Below, piece by piece: positions 12,201 through 22,400 of a stretch of 64,000 bases of DNA. The position numbers and the translations under genes were made by a program. The notes under the pieces were generated by a model. The model saw only the letters and a list, made by a program, of their open reading frames with translations. It made no database searches and was not told where the DNA came from. The first letter of the stretch is position 1; every line of letters starts with the position of its first letter. This DNA is from Lycocorax pyrrhopterus obiensis (lineage: Eukaryota; Chordata; Aves; Passeriformes; Paradisaeidae): assembly GCA_014706295.1 (NCBI GenBank), contig JACSVZ010000004.1, forward strand, positions 7,288,465 through 7,352,464. The letters are read 5' to 3'.

Positions 12201-15102
12201 TGCAGCCTTCAGTGGGGGCTAATTCATGGTGAGAGACAGCTCTCCACCCACAGCTATCCTGAGGGCTGTTCACGTACAGCCACAGTCTGGAGTTTGAAAT
12301 TTGAGTGGTTTGGGGTGCAACCTGCTGCCCTCAGTGAAGGTACGAAATTGTGGTCCCAGAGCTGTTCTTGGACACCTGCAGAGGGGAACAGAGGAGAGGC
12401 TGGATGGCCAAGTACCTCTGAGAATAGAACTAGATAGAATGGAATTAAAGCCAGATCCTCAGAGAGGGGAATTCTCCTGACTTGCTAGCCCCGCTCTTTC
12501 CAGAGAAGTGTGACTGTACCAGGTCACTCACAGAGCTGCTTTGAATTCTGCAGCTTGAAGGGCAGCAGGGCTGAGCACAACCACATCAGTGGGGGAAGTA
12601 TCTGAGACTGTTCTGCAATAGCTAGGGAGCGAGTGGCACAGCAGTGCTGGTGTCTTGTGTTTGGAGATAAGCTGTGGGATCATGGAATATTAGGTCCTGC
12701 TGCTGAATTTCCTGTATGGAGCGACTTGCTTTGTGTGGATTTCACGGTGTCACGCTCCTCCAGCTGTTGCCTTCCCTTCACATGCCTGAACTCCCAGCAC
12801 CTCCCATCCAATAGTGACAAAGCCACAGTAATTCTATGTCAGTAAATTTGCCTGTTTGCTTCCAGGAGCTCCCAACACCGCGGAATTGAGAATCTGTCGT
12901 GTGAACAAGAACTGTGGAAGCGTCAAAGGAGGAGACGAAATATTTCTGCTGTGTGACAAAGTTCAGAAAGGTAACCTGGACTAGGTGCTTTCTCTCCCTT
13001 TTTGCCAAATGAACACATTCCATAACCATTTTCCTGCTGGGGGGCAGGACCCTTCACCACACACCTCAGAGTGGTTTGGTTTTGTAGCTGGGTGGAACAG
13101 CTTTCAGGTTCATGGGGTCTTTTGCCTTTAAAGTTTATCCATTTACTTCGCATCTGAATTCTGAGTCAGGCTCCTCACTTTGCTCCCCTTTTTTCTGCTC
13201 CAAGTTCTCCGTTTCCCAGCTTAACAGGCATCTTCTGTTTCTCATGGCCCAGATGACATAGAAGTCAGGTTTGTCCTGGACAACTGGGAGGCCAAAGGTT
13301 CCTTCTCCCAAGCCGACGTTCACCGCCAGGTCGCAATCGTGTTCAGGACGCCGCCGTTCCTCAAAGACATCACCGAGCCCGTCACGGTGAAGATGCAGCT
13401 GCGGAGGCCCTCTGACCAGGAAGTCAGTGAACCCATGGATTTCAGATACCTGCCAGATGAAAAGGGTATGGTTCCAATGAGATGAGCTTCTGAACAGCCA
13501 TGATCAATGCAGGACTCGTGGTAGTGGCTTAAGTAGTAAAAGATCTGCAACACTGCTTCTGCAAAGTAGAGTTTTGGGTTTTAAAAGTTACAGCAGTCAG
13601 TCTGTTCCCTCTTTCAGTGAAAATACCGATAATTTCCATTGGGTAACACTGGCATGGTTTGTTAGTGCTGCCATGCCTGCAATATTCTCCTTTAAATAAA
13701 TCCTACTACAACTTGGTGCCACTAGGAAGTTCGTTTAGGCATTTATTAAAGAGAAATGCAACACTCCTCCTTCCACTCCTTTCTCTGTAGATCCATATGG
13801 CAACAAAGCAAAAAGGCAAAGATCAACGTTGGCTTGGCAGAAACTCATACAGGACTGTGGTAAGGAAAATAATTGTCTTTTTCTTCTGTTTGAGTGAACT
13901 TACTTTTAGATGGAGCTGTTTTCTCTAAATGCTGCAGACTCATGTTTTGTTCCTTTGCAGGATCAAACACCACAGAGAGGCCCAAAGTAACCTCGTTCCC
14001 TGTTGTCACCCCTGAAGGGAAGCTGATTAAGAAAGGTAGGTTTTCACCTGCAATCTGACAGTTGTTGAAGCAGATAGTACCCTCCTCTTTGCTTGAAGTT
14101 CTAATCTCTTGAGGGTTTCTTCCTGTAAGATACTGATACTTCTGACTGTACAAACTTAAAACTATCAGTTTTCTGTGTCACCCTCAGTATGAGCCATAGA
14201 GAGATGAGGTAGAGCAGCTCTCTTGCTGCTGTCCAGAACTCTGGGGTCCATCCTGGAGAGCAGTGAACCAAGTAGACAGTGGAAATGCACGTACAGTCTT
14301 ACAAAGATTGTGCTGTCTTTTCTTTGCTTTTTGCCATTTGCAATTTGAAAGAAAACCCCTAAAAAGTGGCATTCTCTCCGTAGAACCAAACATGTTCCCA
14401 TCCACGCTGATGATGTCAGGGTTAGGCGCCCTGGCCAACACGAGCCAGCTGTACCCCGGCTGCTCGCAGCTGGCGCACACGCCGGCGGTGGGGCCGGGGA
14501 AGCAGGACGTGCTGTCCCCGTGCTGGCTGCACGGCTCCGCGGCCCCGGCCGGGCTGCTCGGCACCCACCCGCCCAACAGCTTCTCCGCGGAGCCCCCGCC
14601 GGCCGCGCCGGGCGGCAGCTCCCTCCCGGCCTTCCACGACGGCGCCCTGGCCTGGCCCGACGAGAAGGACTCGGGCTTCTTCCGGACCTACGGCAGCACG
14701 AACGGGCTGGGGGCGGTGGTGTCGGCCGCCGAGCTGCAGAGCCTCCCCGGCGGCGGCGCCTCCAGCGCCGGCATGCTCGGCATGGACACGGACGACATGA
14801 ACTGCACCAGCATCAGCCTGGAGAAGTTCAGCGCCGTGCTGGGCGCGGGCAGCCACCGGCAGCAGCTGCAGCTGCCCCCGGCCGCCCCGGGCAGCGGCGC
14901 CGCGGCTTTCGCGTCGCAGCCCGGCCTGGCCGACCCCGTTTACAGCTTCATCGACCAGGACGTGCTGAGCGAACCCAGACTGTCCAGCAGCCACCAGGGC
15001 AGCCTGGCAGACGGCCAGTTCTATGACACCGACGGTGTCCACACTGATGAGCTCTATCAGTCCTTCCCCTTTGATAACATTTTACAGAGCTATAACCCGT
15101 GA
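9088..15102 (+). CDS. REL: REL (c-Rel proto-oncogene, NF-kB subunit), 3' six coding exons
   Basis: Six exons (9088-9228, 12866-12970, 13253-13465, 13791-13859, 13961-14035, 14384-15102) join in phase to 439 codons plus stop. All internal introns are GT-AG and split codons after base 1. The product is the C-terminal three quarters of c-Rel: the end of the N-terminal Rel homology (DNA-binding) subdomain, the IPT dimerisation subdomain, a basic nuclear localisation stretch (KAKRQR), and a long transactivation domain. The RRPSDQE protein kinase A site typical of Rel proteins is present. The end (DELYQSF...NILQSYNP) is of the avian c-Rel type. As a known family, c-Rel homo- and heterodimers bind kB sites in the nucleus after release from IkB, mainly in lymphoid cells. 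Exons encoding the start of the Rel homology region were searched for by eye before 9088 and not seen; they probably lie upstream of the window. Confidence 0.94.
10300..10315. promoter_or_regulatory. Palindromic CRE in REL intron 5
   Basis: GGACTGACGTCAGTCC is a 16-bp perfect palindrome centred on the full CRE TGACGTCA (10304-10311), inside a short CpG-containing patch. Confidence 0.55.
11228..11556 (+). mobile_element. CR1 LINE 3' fragment in REL intron 5
   Basis: The same landmarks as the copy at 3710 are present: GAGAGGGACTTTTCACAAGG, GGCACAGGTTGCCCAGAGAA, CTGGAAGTGTCTGAGGCCAG, GATCTTTAAGGTCCCTTCCA. The terminal repeats are degraded (ACTCTGATTCTCTG). Plus orientation, slightly longer at the 5' side than the first copy. 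Confidence 0.93.
12866..12970 (+). CDS. REL: REL coding exon 6, start of IPT/dimerisation domain
   Basis: It reads [18 protein letters not shown] and then a [14 protein letters not shown] segment, near-identical to vertebrate Rel proteins, and opens the immunoglobulin-like dimerisation domain. The acceptor is TTCCAG at 12860-12865 and the donor GTAACC at 12971. Phase is kept on both sides. Confidence 0.95.
13253..13465 (+). CDS. REL: REL coding exon 7, dimerisation domain core
   Basis: The 213-base exon reads DDIEVRFVL...[19 protein letters not shown] and then [14 protein letters not shown]...FRYLPDEK, the core of the Rel IPT domain. RRPS is the conserved kinase A target. The acceptor is GGCCCAG at 13246-13252 and the donor GTATGG at 13466. 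Confidence 0.96.
13466..13790 (+). other. REL intron 7
   Basis: Ordinary intron; nothing further seen. Confidence 0.7.
13791..13859 (+). CDS. REL: REL coding exon 8, nuclear localisation signal
   Basis: The 69-base exon reads [19 protein letters not shown]. The KAKRQR cluster matches the nuclear localisation signal at the end of the Rel homology region. Acceptor CTGTAG, donor GTAAGG; the following intron is only 101 bases. Confidence 0.93.
13961..14035 (+). CDS. REL: REL coding exon 9, linker after Rel homology region
   Basis: The 75-base exon reads [20 protein letters not shown] and ends in IKK. The ERP and final KK align with the human exon before the transactivation exon, but the middle differs. 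Acceptor TTTGCAG, donor GTAGGT, phases fit. Little is known of the function of this linker. Confidence 0.88.
14036..14383 (+). other. REL intron 9
   Basis: Ordinary intron before the last REL exon; nothing further seen. Confidence 0.7.
14384..15102 (+). CDS. REL: REL last coding exon, transactivation domain
   Basis: The 719-base exon starts EPNMFPS, matching the EPN(L/M)F start of the last Rel exon in vertebrates, and ends at TGA 15100-15102 after a C-terminus of avian c-Rel type. It encodes about 239 residues rich in Ser, Gly, Ala and Pro with acidic patches ([19 protein letters not shown]), as expected for the Rel transactivation domain. The middle (about 14420-14990) is far more GC- and CpG-rich than the rest of the gene. 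Confidence 0.94.
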
Positions 15103-15227
15103 GCCAGCGCTGGGTACGTAGAGCTCCCCGGGTGCCGCTGCGTGGAGAGGAGTAATTTACCCTTCTGGAGTCCCTGCTTTTGTCTTTCAGAATGTTGCTG
15201 TGCAAGTTTCGTGGTGTAACTTAAAGG

Positions 15228-15236
15228 TTATTTATT
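15228..15236 (+). promoter_or_regulatory. AU-rich element nonamer in REL 3' UTR
   Basis: TTATTTATT is the core UUAUUUAUU nonamer bound by mRNA-decay proteins of the TTP/ZFP36 family. It lies 126 bases after the REL stop. It is a single copy, so its strength is uncertain. Confidence 0.45.
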
Positions 15237-16420
15237 GCAGCCCATAGTGGTGCCCATAAAGAGGGAGGTGGGAGTAGGGTTTGGGGTTCTGTACCTTAAA
15301 AGTACCTTGTAGACATATTTTTGCGCTGTTGGAAGTGGGAACTGTTAACACTTAAAGCTTCCTTACCTTTGGGGACTGTAAAAGCTGGCATCTTCAGAAG
15401 GGTTAAAATTTCAAATATTTCACAGGGTTAAAGTTGTTTTGAAATAGCCATTTTTGCTATAGAAATTAAATTTTGATAGGACAGAAATTAGGAAAAAAAA
15501 ACCTGCACGTGAGCACTCTAGTTCTAATGACGTCCGAGTTCTGCTCAACTTACTTGAAAGGTTTAGGTTTTTTAACCCCCTTTCTATAAATATTCTTCTC
15601 CTAAAATGAGAACATGTATTGATTTTCCACGCTGTCACCACACTCCATTTGCTTTGAAGGCAAATATACTCGTAAATTTTTTTTAATGACTATGTCATTG
15701 TTAGATATATTTAAAAAGACCGGAAGGTTTGAGTTTTTAAATAGTCCAGCTCTGTTGTAAAGGAAATCACTGCACAAGAGGAGGAACAGAAAGTGAGGAC
15801 TTGCCTGCACTTCATCCAGAGTGCACTATTTTACAAGCCATGCCCCTGTTGCTTTAGGAATGAAGCTGTTACTGCTCCGCAAGTCGTGTGTGTCTGTGTG
15901 TAGCTGCGATGTGAGTGAGATTTGGAAAGGCAGAAGTCTCTGGAGCCGAAGTATCCACTTACTCTTTCCTCAGGTATCCCGGCAGTTTCCTGCTATGCAA
16001 GTGACTGCTTAAAGAAGGCTCAGATCCTGCCTCCCCAGCACCACCCCCTCCCAGGAGGGCAAAGCCAGAGGCTGCCTTGGTGCAGCCTCACCTCTATTAA
16101 CAACTTTTAAAGCCATTTCAGTCAGTACTAATTAAAAACACTCCTCTATCCTCTGTATCAGAAACCAGAAATTCTTCCCTCCCACTTGATTCCCAGTCTT
16201 CGCTCTGAGCCTGAGCCGGAGCTGTTCCTGGCACCAGCTGGAGGTAACTGGCTGGGTAAGACACTCTGGCCTTGGCTACTTCATTATACTGTTATTTTTT
16301 AAGAAGCAACACAGAGAAATGTCTGAGTATTTCTTAAGTGACACAGCTGCTCTTTAGGGCAGATAAGGCTTAAGGGTCTCGATACCTTTCGGTGACATAA
16401 AACTGCACAATGAGAGCAGC

Positions 16421-16426
16421 AATAAA
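16421..16426 (+). terminator. Candidate polyadenylation signal for REL
   Basis: AATAAA lies 1.3 kb after the REL stop codon. The A-rich run after it could instead be an old retroposed poly(A) tail. Confidence 0.35.
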
Positions 16427-16781
16427 AAAAGCAAAAAAAAGTCCCAAACCCACCCCCATATCAAAAAAGTTGCTTGAGATGTAGAATTGTACACAAGGAA
16501 AGGTGCTCCAGAAGCCCTTTGTGGCTTAGAGGAACGCAGGGATGCCTTCCCTGCAGGAATCCACTGCACTGGGAGCACTCCGGTGGTGCTGCTGGAATTC
16601 CATCACACAGACCTGACAGGCAGGTGAAGTTTGGAAACTGCTTCCCCAAACTCCAGGTGCACAATGAAATGAATTGACTCTCCCTGTTTCAAAGCAGTTT
16701 TTCCTCACTTCTGCACCTCTCCTCCACACTCTTAAGCAATAGAAAGACCAAAGAAATACACAGAAAGTTTGAAATGTGTTG

Positions 16782-16787
16782 TTTATT
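16782..16787 (-). terminator. Candidate polyadenylation signal for PUS10
   Basis: TTTATT on the + strand reads AATAAA on the PUS10 strand, and about 20-35 bases further on is a GU/U-rich stretch (TTTCTGTGTATTTC), the normal layout of a cleavage site. It would give PUS10 a 2.6-kb 3' UTR. Other TTTATT sites at 18196 and 18341 are alternatives. Confidence 0.35.
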
Positions 16788-19417
16788 CAGCTCTATATTT
16801 TTGAAGTTCTCAGTTTTAAGTATATTAAATGTAAACATTTTACTCACTTCATAGAAAGCTCTTTATAGGACAATTTGTTTTTACTGTATAATTAAATATT
16901 TTTCAAAGTTCTATTTTCCTTTGTAAACGAGTTGGTTTGGTAATTAAAAAAACTGGTTATACCAAGTGCTCAGCTTCTGCAACCTCCTCGGCTTCGTGAC
17001 ATCCCTCACCACGGGAAAGGCAGGGAAGAGGGAGAAGGTAGGTTATTGGTTGCTTATCCTGGGGTTTTTTAGGGTATTTTCTGCTCCCTGCTGCTGGTGG
17101 CCACTATAAAACCTCAAGGCACGTGAGGGCTCATCTGCCTCAGCGGGTTTTGTGGCAGAGCTGTTGAGTTTTTGGGCAGAGGGGACAAGGGCACAGATGC
17201 TTTTGGCTGAGCTGTGCTGCTGGTACAGCTTTCTCCAGGCCCAGCTGAGCTGATGCAAAACCAAAATGCAGGGGGGAGGCATTAGTGGTGTCCAGCTGGG
17301 GAAATACAAGATGAAGTCTCACTCTCACAAAACACCCAGTTTGAGCACTCCCAGAAGTACCCCTAAAAATCAGGTGAAGGCCCAAGTACAACATGAATAT
17401 TATTGCTGCAATATTCAGTACATGATGGTTCAGAAACTGGACTGGAAACAAAGTTCAGACCCCCAGATTGCATCTCTCAGTTTCATATTTGCATGTGATG
17501 GGTGCCCAGGAACTGCCTCAAGAGCTCAGGGATTTTTGCATATCAGCTTCCACCCCCATATTTGGATATTTCAGATTTACCGTAAAAATAAACAGCTTGG
17601 GAGTTTTGGGAGGAGCTCTCTGCCTTGCCCAGAGAAGAGCTCAGACTCAGCACACTGAGGGTCATCTTTATGGCCTTGTTTATCCTGGATTCTGCCTGGG
17701 ATCCCCACGTGCAGCAGGAGCTGCAGAGGGAAGCGCCTCATGTGTCCTTGGCACTAGGGCAGCAGCCCTTTCCCTCTCCCCCTTTTGGCTCCATTTCCCC
17801 TTGGAACAGCTCTTCCCATGCCTGTTGTGTCCAGAGTGCACAGTCTTGTTTACATTTTTTTTCCCTTGTAGCTTATGGAATTTATAAATCACACTTTATC
17901 TCACTTTGAGTTTTAAGAAATCACACAGATATGAAATTCTCTTTTGTTTTCTGAATTCAGTTTCTTTAGTTTTCCATCATTAATGACACTTCCTTCCTAG
18001 CTGCAGATCATTATCTGAGAACTGCTCATGGAATCTGTTGCTCATAAGAGCTTTAGTATTAAAACCAAAAATAATATTGCTGTCTGAATCAAATTTTTGT
18101 GTTAGAAAAACAGGAGCTTCTGAATTACTTATGTTACAGACAAGTTTTGACAGCCCAGCACAGGCAGAGCCTTAAAGGAGCTCCTTAAAAATGTATTTAT
18201 TAACACTTTTAGAGCCTCCATCTCAAGCTCTCATGGAGCTGTTCTAGCATGAGGTCCTGGCATCACTGAATTTAAGGGAAGACATCCCAGTCATCCTCCC
18301 TGTCCCCAGACAGTGGTTTGTCTTGGCAAACATTCCCCTCTTTATTCCCAAAATGTTAACAAAGAGCTCTGAAATTCCAAACCTTAGTTTCTTGTTGATA
18401 GTTTCACTCTCTTCTGTACTTCAGGGAAGCACCTCCCTAATGGATTAACATGATACAAGTATAAAAAATGACTTCCTAAAGATGTTGGTGGTGCTGAGTG
18501 TGAAACATTTAAAATAAGCAAGGAGAAAACCTCCGATCTTCCCTGTTCCAGGCAAGCTCCTAGGCTGTGTTCAACTCTTCCAGGCATCCATCCAAGGTGA
18601 GGTACAAGAAAAAATGTATTATGCTACTAAATGACAGCTTTTTATCTCTCTCTCTCGATACCAGCATCCTGTGGTACCTTTTGTTTCTGCCTGCACTTCG
18701 ACATTCTTGATATTCCTGTTTTTCTTTAGATTTCCATCATGCACCACTGCCAGGAGTTCCCAATCTTCTTATATAGTGTGACTCACTGGGGAATTCCTAC
18801 TCCTCAAGAGGGCTGATGAGGCCACAACTCTTGTTTCTAGGAAGCATCCCCAATGTTTTTAAATGAGAAAAACTTGGTTTTAAGTGCAAAGTTTTCCTCT
18901 GAAAGCTTTTTTTTCCCTTTGAAAAGTACTTTGAGAGACAAATTTGCTCATCTCTACTGCCACTGGCCATAAAGCAGTCAGTGTCTCAGGGAGCCTTGCT
19001 CCAGGTGCTGGTCCTGCTGGCTGCAGTCTCCCTGCCTTTTGGGAATTTCCTGCATGAACTGCTCAGAAGAAGTTGGGAGTGGGTTTCAGGTAACGCAGTG
19101 CTGCCTGCATCCACACAAGGAACGCTGTAGTATCCCATATAAAAAGAGTTTAAAATAAAATCTGGCTTGGTGGAGGGTTATATACACTGGCTTCCCAAAA
19201 CCTTTTTTTGTACAGAAGAAATAAAAGTAAGGCTAAGAGCTTGAACCAACACTACCTGGTCCAGAGTGTGTAAAGTAGAGTCCAAGAGTATCCTTTGGCA
19301 GATCAACATGATCCAAATGTTGCAGGGACACCCTTGGCACGAGGCTGTAACACTGCACAGTATCTGGTCACCAGCTGCTGCCAAGGAGCTGCTGCTTCCT
19401 CGTCCCAACTCCAGAAG
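16787..19417 (-). other. PUS10 3' untranslated region or tail-to-tail spacer
   Basis: No reading frame with recognisable coding character is seen on either strand. The stretch contains alternative minus-strand AATAAA signals and a kB-type decamer at 19041. How much is PUS10 3' UTR depends on the poly(A) site used. Confidence 0.4.
19041..19050. promoter_or_regulatory. Consensus kB site
   Basis: GGGAATTTCC is a perfect GGGRNWYYCC match and a good c-Rel/p65 half-site combination. It lies between the convergent REL and PUS10 genes. Several matches to the degenerate consensus are expected by chance in 64 kb. Confidence 0.3.
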
Positions 19418-19456
19418 TTAATCAGCCAGGCTTGGAGGCCAGTCAACATCAACAGA
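19418..19456 (-). CDS. PUS10: PUS10 last coding exon
   Basis: Thirty-nine bases read SVDVDWPPSLAD and then TAA; human ends SVDVDWPPALDD. Acceptor TTTCTAG. The match sets the C-terminus firmly despite its length. Confidence 0.95.
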   Translation of the reverse strand, partial: SVDVDWPPSLAD

Positions 19457-22400
19457 CTAGAAAAGCAGAGGGGGGGAAAAAAGGCAGCAGAGTTGGTGTT
19501 TTACAGATACCAAAAGAATCACAACTCCTTTTGCTACTTCTTGGCAGCATCACTCACTGTTGGGCTGCATTTACAAAGGAGAGTAGCAGTAGGAAATGTG
19601 TCCTGTCGTAAGGAATGTTGATCCACTTAGAGCAATTCCGTGGAAAGCATCTCACAAGGGCAACTCCCTTAGTAATTTCCAGGAAAGACAAACAGCAAAC
19701 AACTTACTTCTACATCCAGCTCCAGAATGTCAGCAGTTCTGTTCAGAAGGGACCCAATGTTGGGCTTTGTTCTCCCAAAGTCTCCGTGCACAAACTCTTT
19801 AATGTAGCTGGAAATACTGGCTAAGGAGAGGTGGATTCCACACCAAAGAAATCAAAAGGGGGGAAATAAAGTGGTTTTTTCTACTCCTAATTAATTTCTC
19901 AGTTAATGTCCTCTTAAGCCCATACTTACCTTTAGAGCTCCTAATTCCTGGCTTCTGACTCTGGTGCCTGCTGCACTGCTGACCTTTATTTTATTTCATT
20001 CCAAAATGCGTGGTGACTTCAGGACAAAACTGTAACTTGTAAGTAGCAGTGATCTCCAGTGTGCACTGAAGTGCATTAAATGTTGTGGAAAAGCTTGTTT
20101 TTGGAGGTGAAAAGTTCTCAGTTAAATTAGAAAAAGCTGAAGTGTATTTTTAAGCAGCACCATTTTTATATCTGTCACATACTTTATGAAAACTCCAATG
20201 TGAAATTGTGAGCTAAAAGCAAATACTGTGCAGCAACACCACTGCGGGAGAGCAGGGATTTTGAAACACTGCAGCCACCAGAGCAGGAAACTTCCCATTA
20301 TCCCAATCACTCCCCCCAGGAGGCTGTTTGGCACCTGCCTTGTGTCAGGGCACCCAAGGATACGTTCCTGCCTGAGTCTTCAGGTGCAGGCGGAAGTGGT
20401 GCTCGTCGATGTACTCGGCTCTCATGGTGTGGATGAGCCGGCACCGCACAGCCAGAGGCCGCCGGTGCAGCACCCGGAGCGGGGTCTTCTGGTCCAGCTT
20501 CAACTCCTGGTACAAGAAGTAACCAAAAACATGAGGAAGGGGAAGTGCAAAGGCTGCATAGAGGGTAGGAATCGTGTGTTGTTAACCAGTCCCATCTTTT
20601 TTATCTTGTGTTCTGGTAGCTGAGTAATCTCAAGGCGAGACCCGTTTTTTCCAAGTTTATCAAAGGAAAAAGGGCAGCCCTCTCAGAGGCCAAACAAGGC
20701 CTCACATGAACACAAACTAATGGAATCACAAATACAGAGGAATAACCTTGAAATCTCCATAGCCCTTTGCTGGAATGACTCCAGGATTTCACAGCTCACT
20801 CAGAGCCTCAGGGCAATCAGGAAAAAAAAAAATCCCACCCACAAAATGCTTTGTCTAAACTACAGCCAACCCCCTGGAAATAAAAGTGAGGGGGAAAAGC
20901 CTTAAATGAGATTAGATCTCAGAACAGTTTTTTCAAAAGTTCATTCCCAACTCCCTTTCCCAAAGGAGATGCAGCAGTTTAAAAGGCAACTTCTCAGGAG
21001 CAAGGGAAGCTAAAGGAAGAGCTTCCCAACAGTTGTCTGCCTGAGCTGTAACTGCTCAAGCCCTCATTTTGAAAATGAACTCGTGGCCAAGTCCTGTAGG
21101 AAATGGTGCAACACACCAAAAACTGAACCCACTTCTCCATCAGGCCAACATCTGGAGAAAGTTCTCGTTCCTGCACATGCTGAGCCTTCCTGAGGCCTCT
21201 TTGCACTCTGTCATAGACACTTCCACCTCCAAAATGTTGCAGCTGTGGCAGAACAGCTTTAGAGCAGAACAAAAGAGCTTCTCTGCCCCTCTCACTTATA
21301 CAGGACACTATTTAAGGTAAAGAAAGGGGTGCAGGTGCCAGGTTTCCTCCTCTCCCATCCACTGATTTTGATGATTTGGTCTCCTGGGAGGTGAACATTA
21401 CACAAGGGTTTGTTGTCTCTGCTAACAGCCATCCCCCTATCCTGCTGGAGTGACTGGGGAAGGAAGGAAGGGTGGGACTGAAGTCCCTACAGCAAGAGAA
21501 ACCCTGATTTAAAAAAAACCAACAAAAACCAAGCACAGAGCAGGAGATATGCCCATGAGTGCATGTATTTAACTCTTCCCTAGGGCACCAGGACAGGTAC
21601 TATTTAAATCAGCAACAAGAGCTCCTGCTACCTTGATATCATCTAGAAACGCGATGTCTTCTCTCTGTATTGCTTTGTCTGTCCATATTAAGGCACTGTA
21701 GGTCTTTGTCTTCTCCTCTTCACCTTCCTTCATACGACCAATCGCCTCTCTAAACAAAAGAAATTAATTACTCACTTAACATAAGCATAATTATACAAGG
21801 CTGTGAGCAAGAACACTTCCCAGCTCCCCCCCGAGCGTCGCTCTGAAATCCCTCGCCAGCAACGATGAACACTGACCTGGTGACAAGCTGCAAATCTCGG
21901 ACCTGTATTTTGTCTGAAGAGTCATTAATTGCCTGTGATATTTAAAAAAGAAATCAGTTAGCAAAGCTGCTGGGTTGGAGAGGCAGCACGTGCTTTACGA
22001 GTTCCGCGAGGTGCCAGTGATTTACCTGCTGCAGCCTCTTCATCTCCTCCGCGGTGAAATGGATCCTGCGAGGATTCACCAGCTCCATTGCAAAGGGCCT
22101 TCCTGGCAACAGGCACAGGCATAAAACACAAAACCATGTTGTTCTAAATTAATGCTGGAGTTTACACAGGAAGGCTGCAAGGTGTGAAGACGCTCTGCTG
22201 TTACACAAACAGGGAGAGCACTGGCGGGCTGAGGGATGGAGCATCAGATGGAAGGGAAGAAACAAGGGACCTTTTTTTGGCTACTAAACCCCAGTATCAG
22301 CAATAAGTGCAAATTATGACTTCCCAGAAGACATCTTGTACAAGTCTGTGCTAATTAAAAAATAAAATAAGAAAAAAAGCTAATTAGCTTATTTTCTGTC

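Larger units (their letters stand above)
9229..12865 (+). other. REL intron 5
   Basis: 3.6-kb intron with a CR1 (11228-11556) and a small GC-rich patch with a palindromic CRE (about 10290-10400). No exon recognised. Confidence 0.75.
15103..16440 (+). other. REL: Probable REL 3' untranslated region
   Basis: This follows the REL stop. It holds an AU-rich element at 15228-15236, an ATTAAA at 15465, and AATAAA at 16421-16426 followed by an A-rich stretch. The exact polyadenylation site cannot be fixed from sequence alone; 16421 is the most likely of the visible signals, though the A-run around it weakens the case. No coding sequence is seen. Confidence 0.5.

Noticed and set aside
14422..15042. 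206-codon frame antisense to the last REL exon
   Set aside because: Open because the REL exon is GC-rich; the sense strand is plainly coding.
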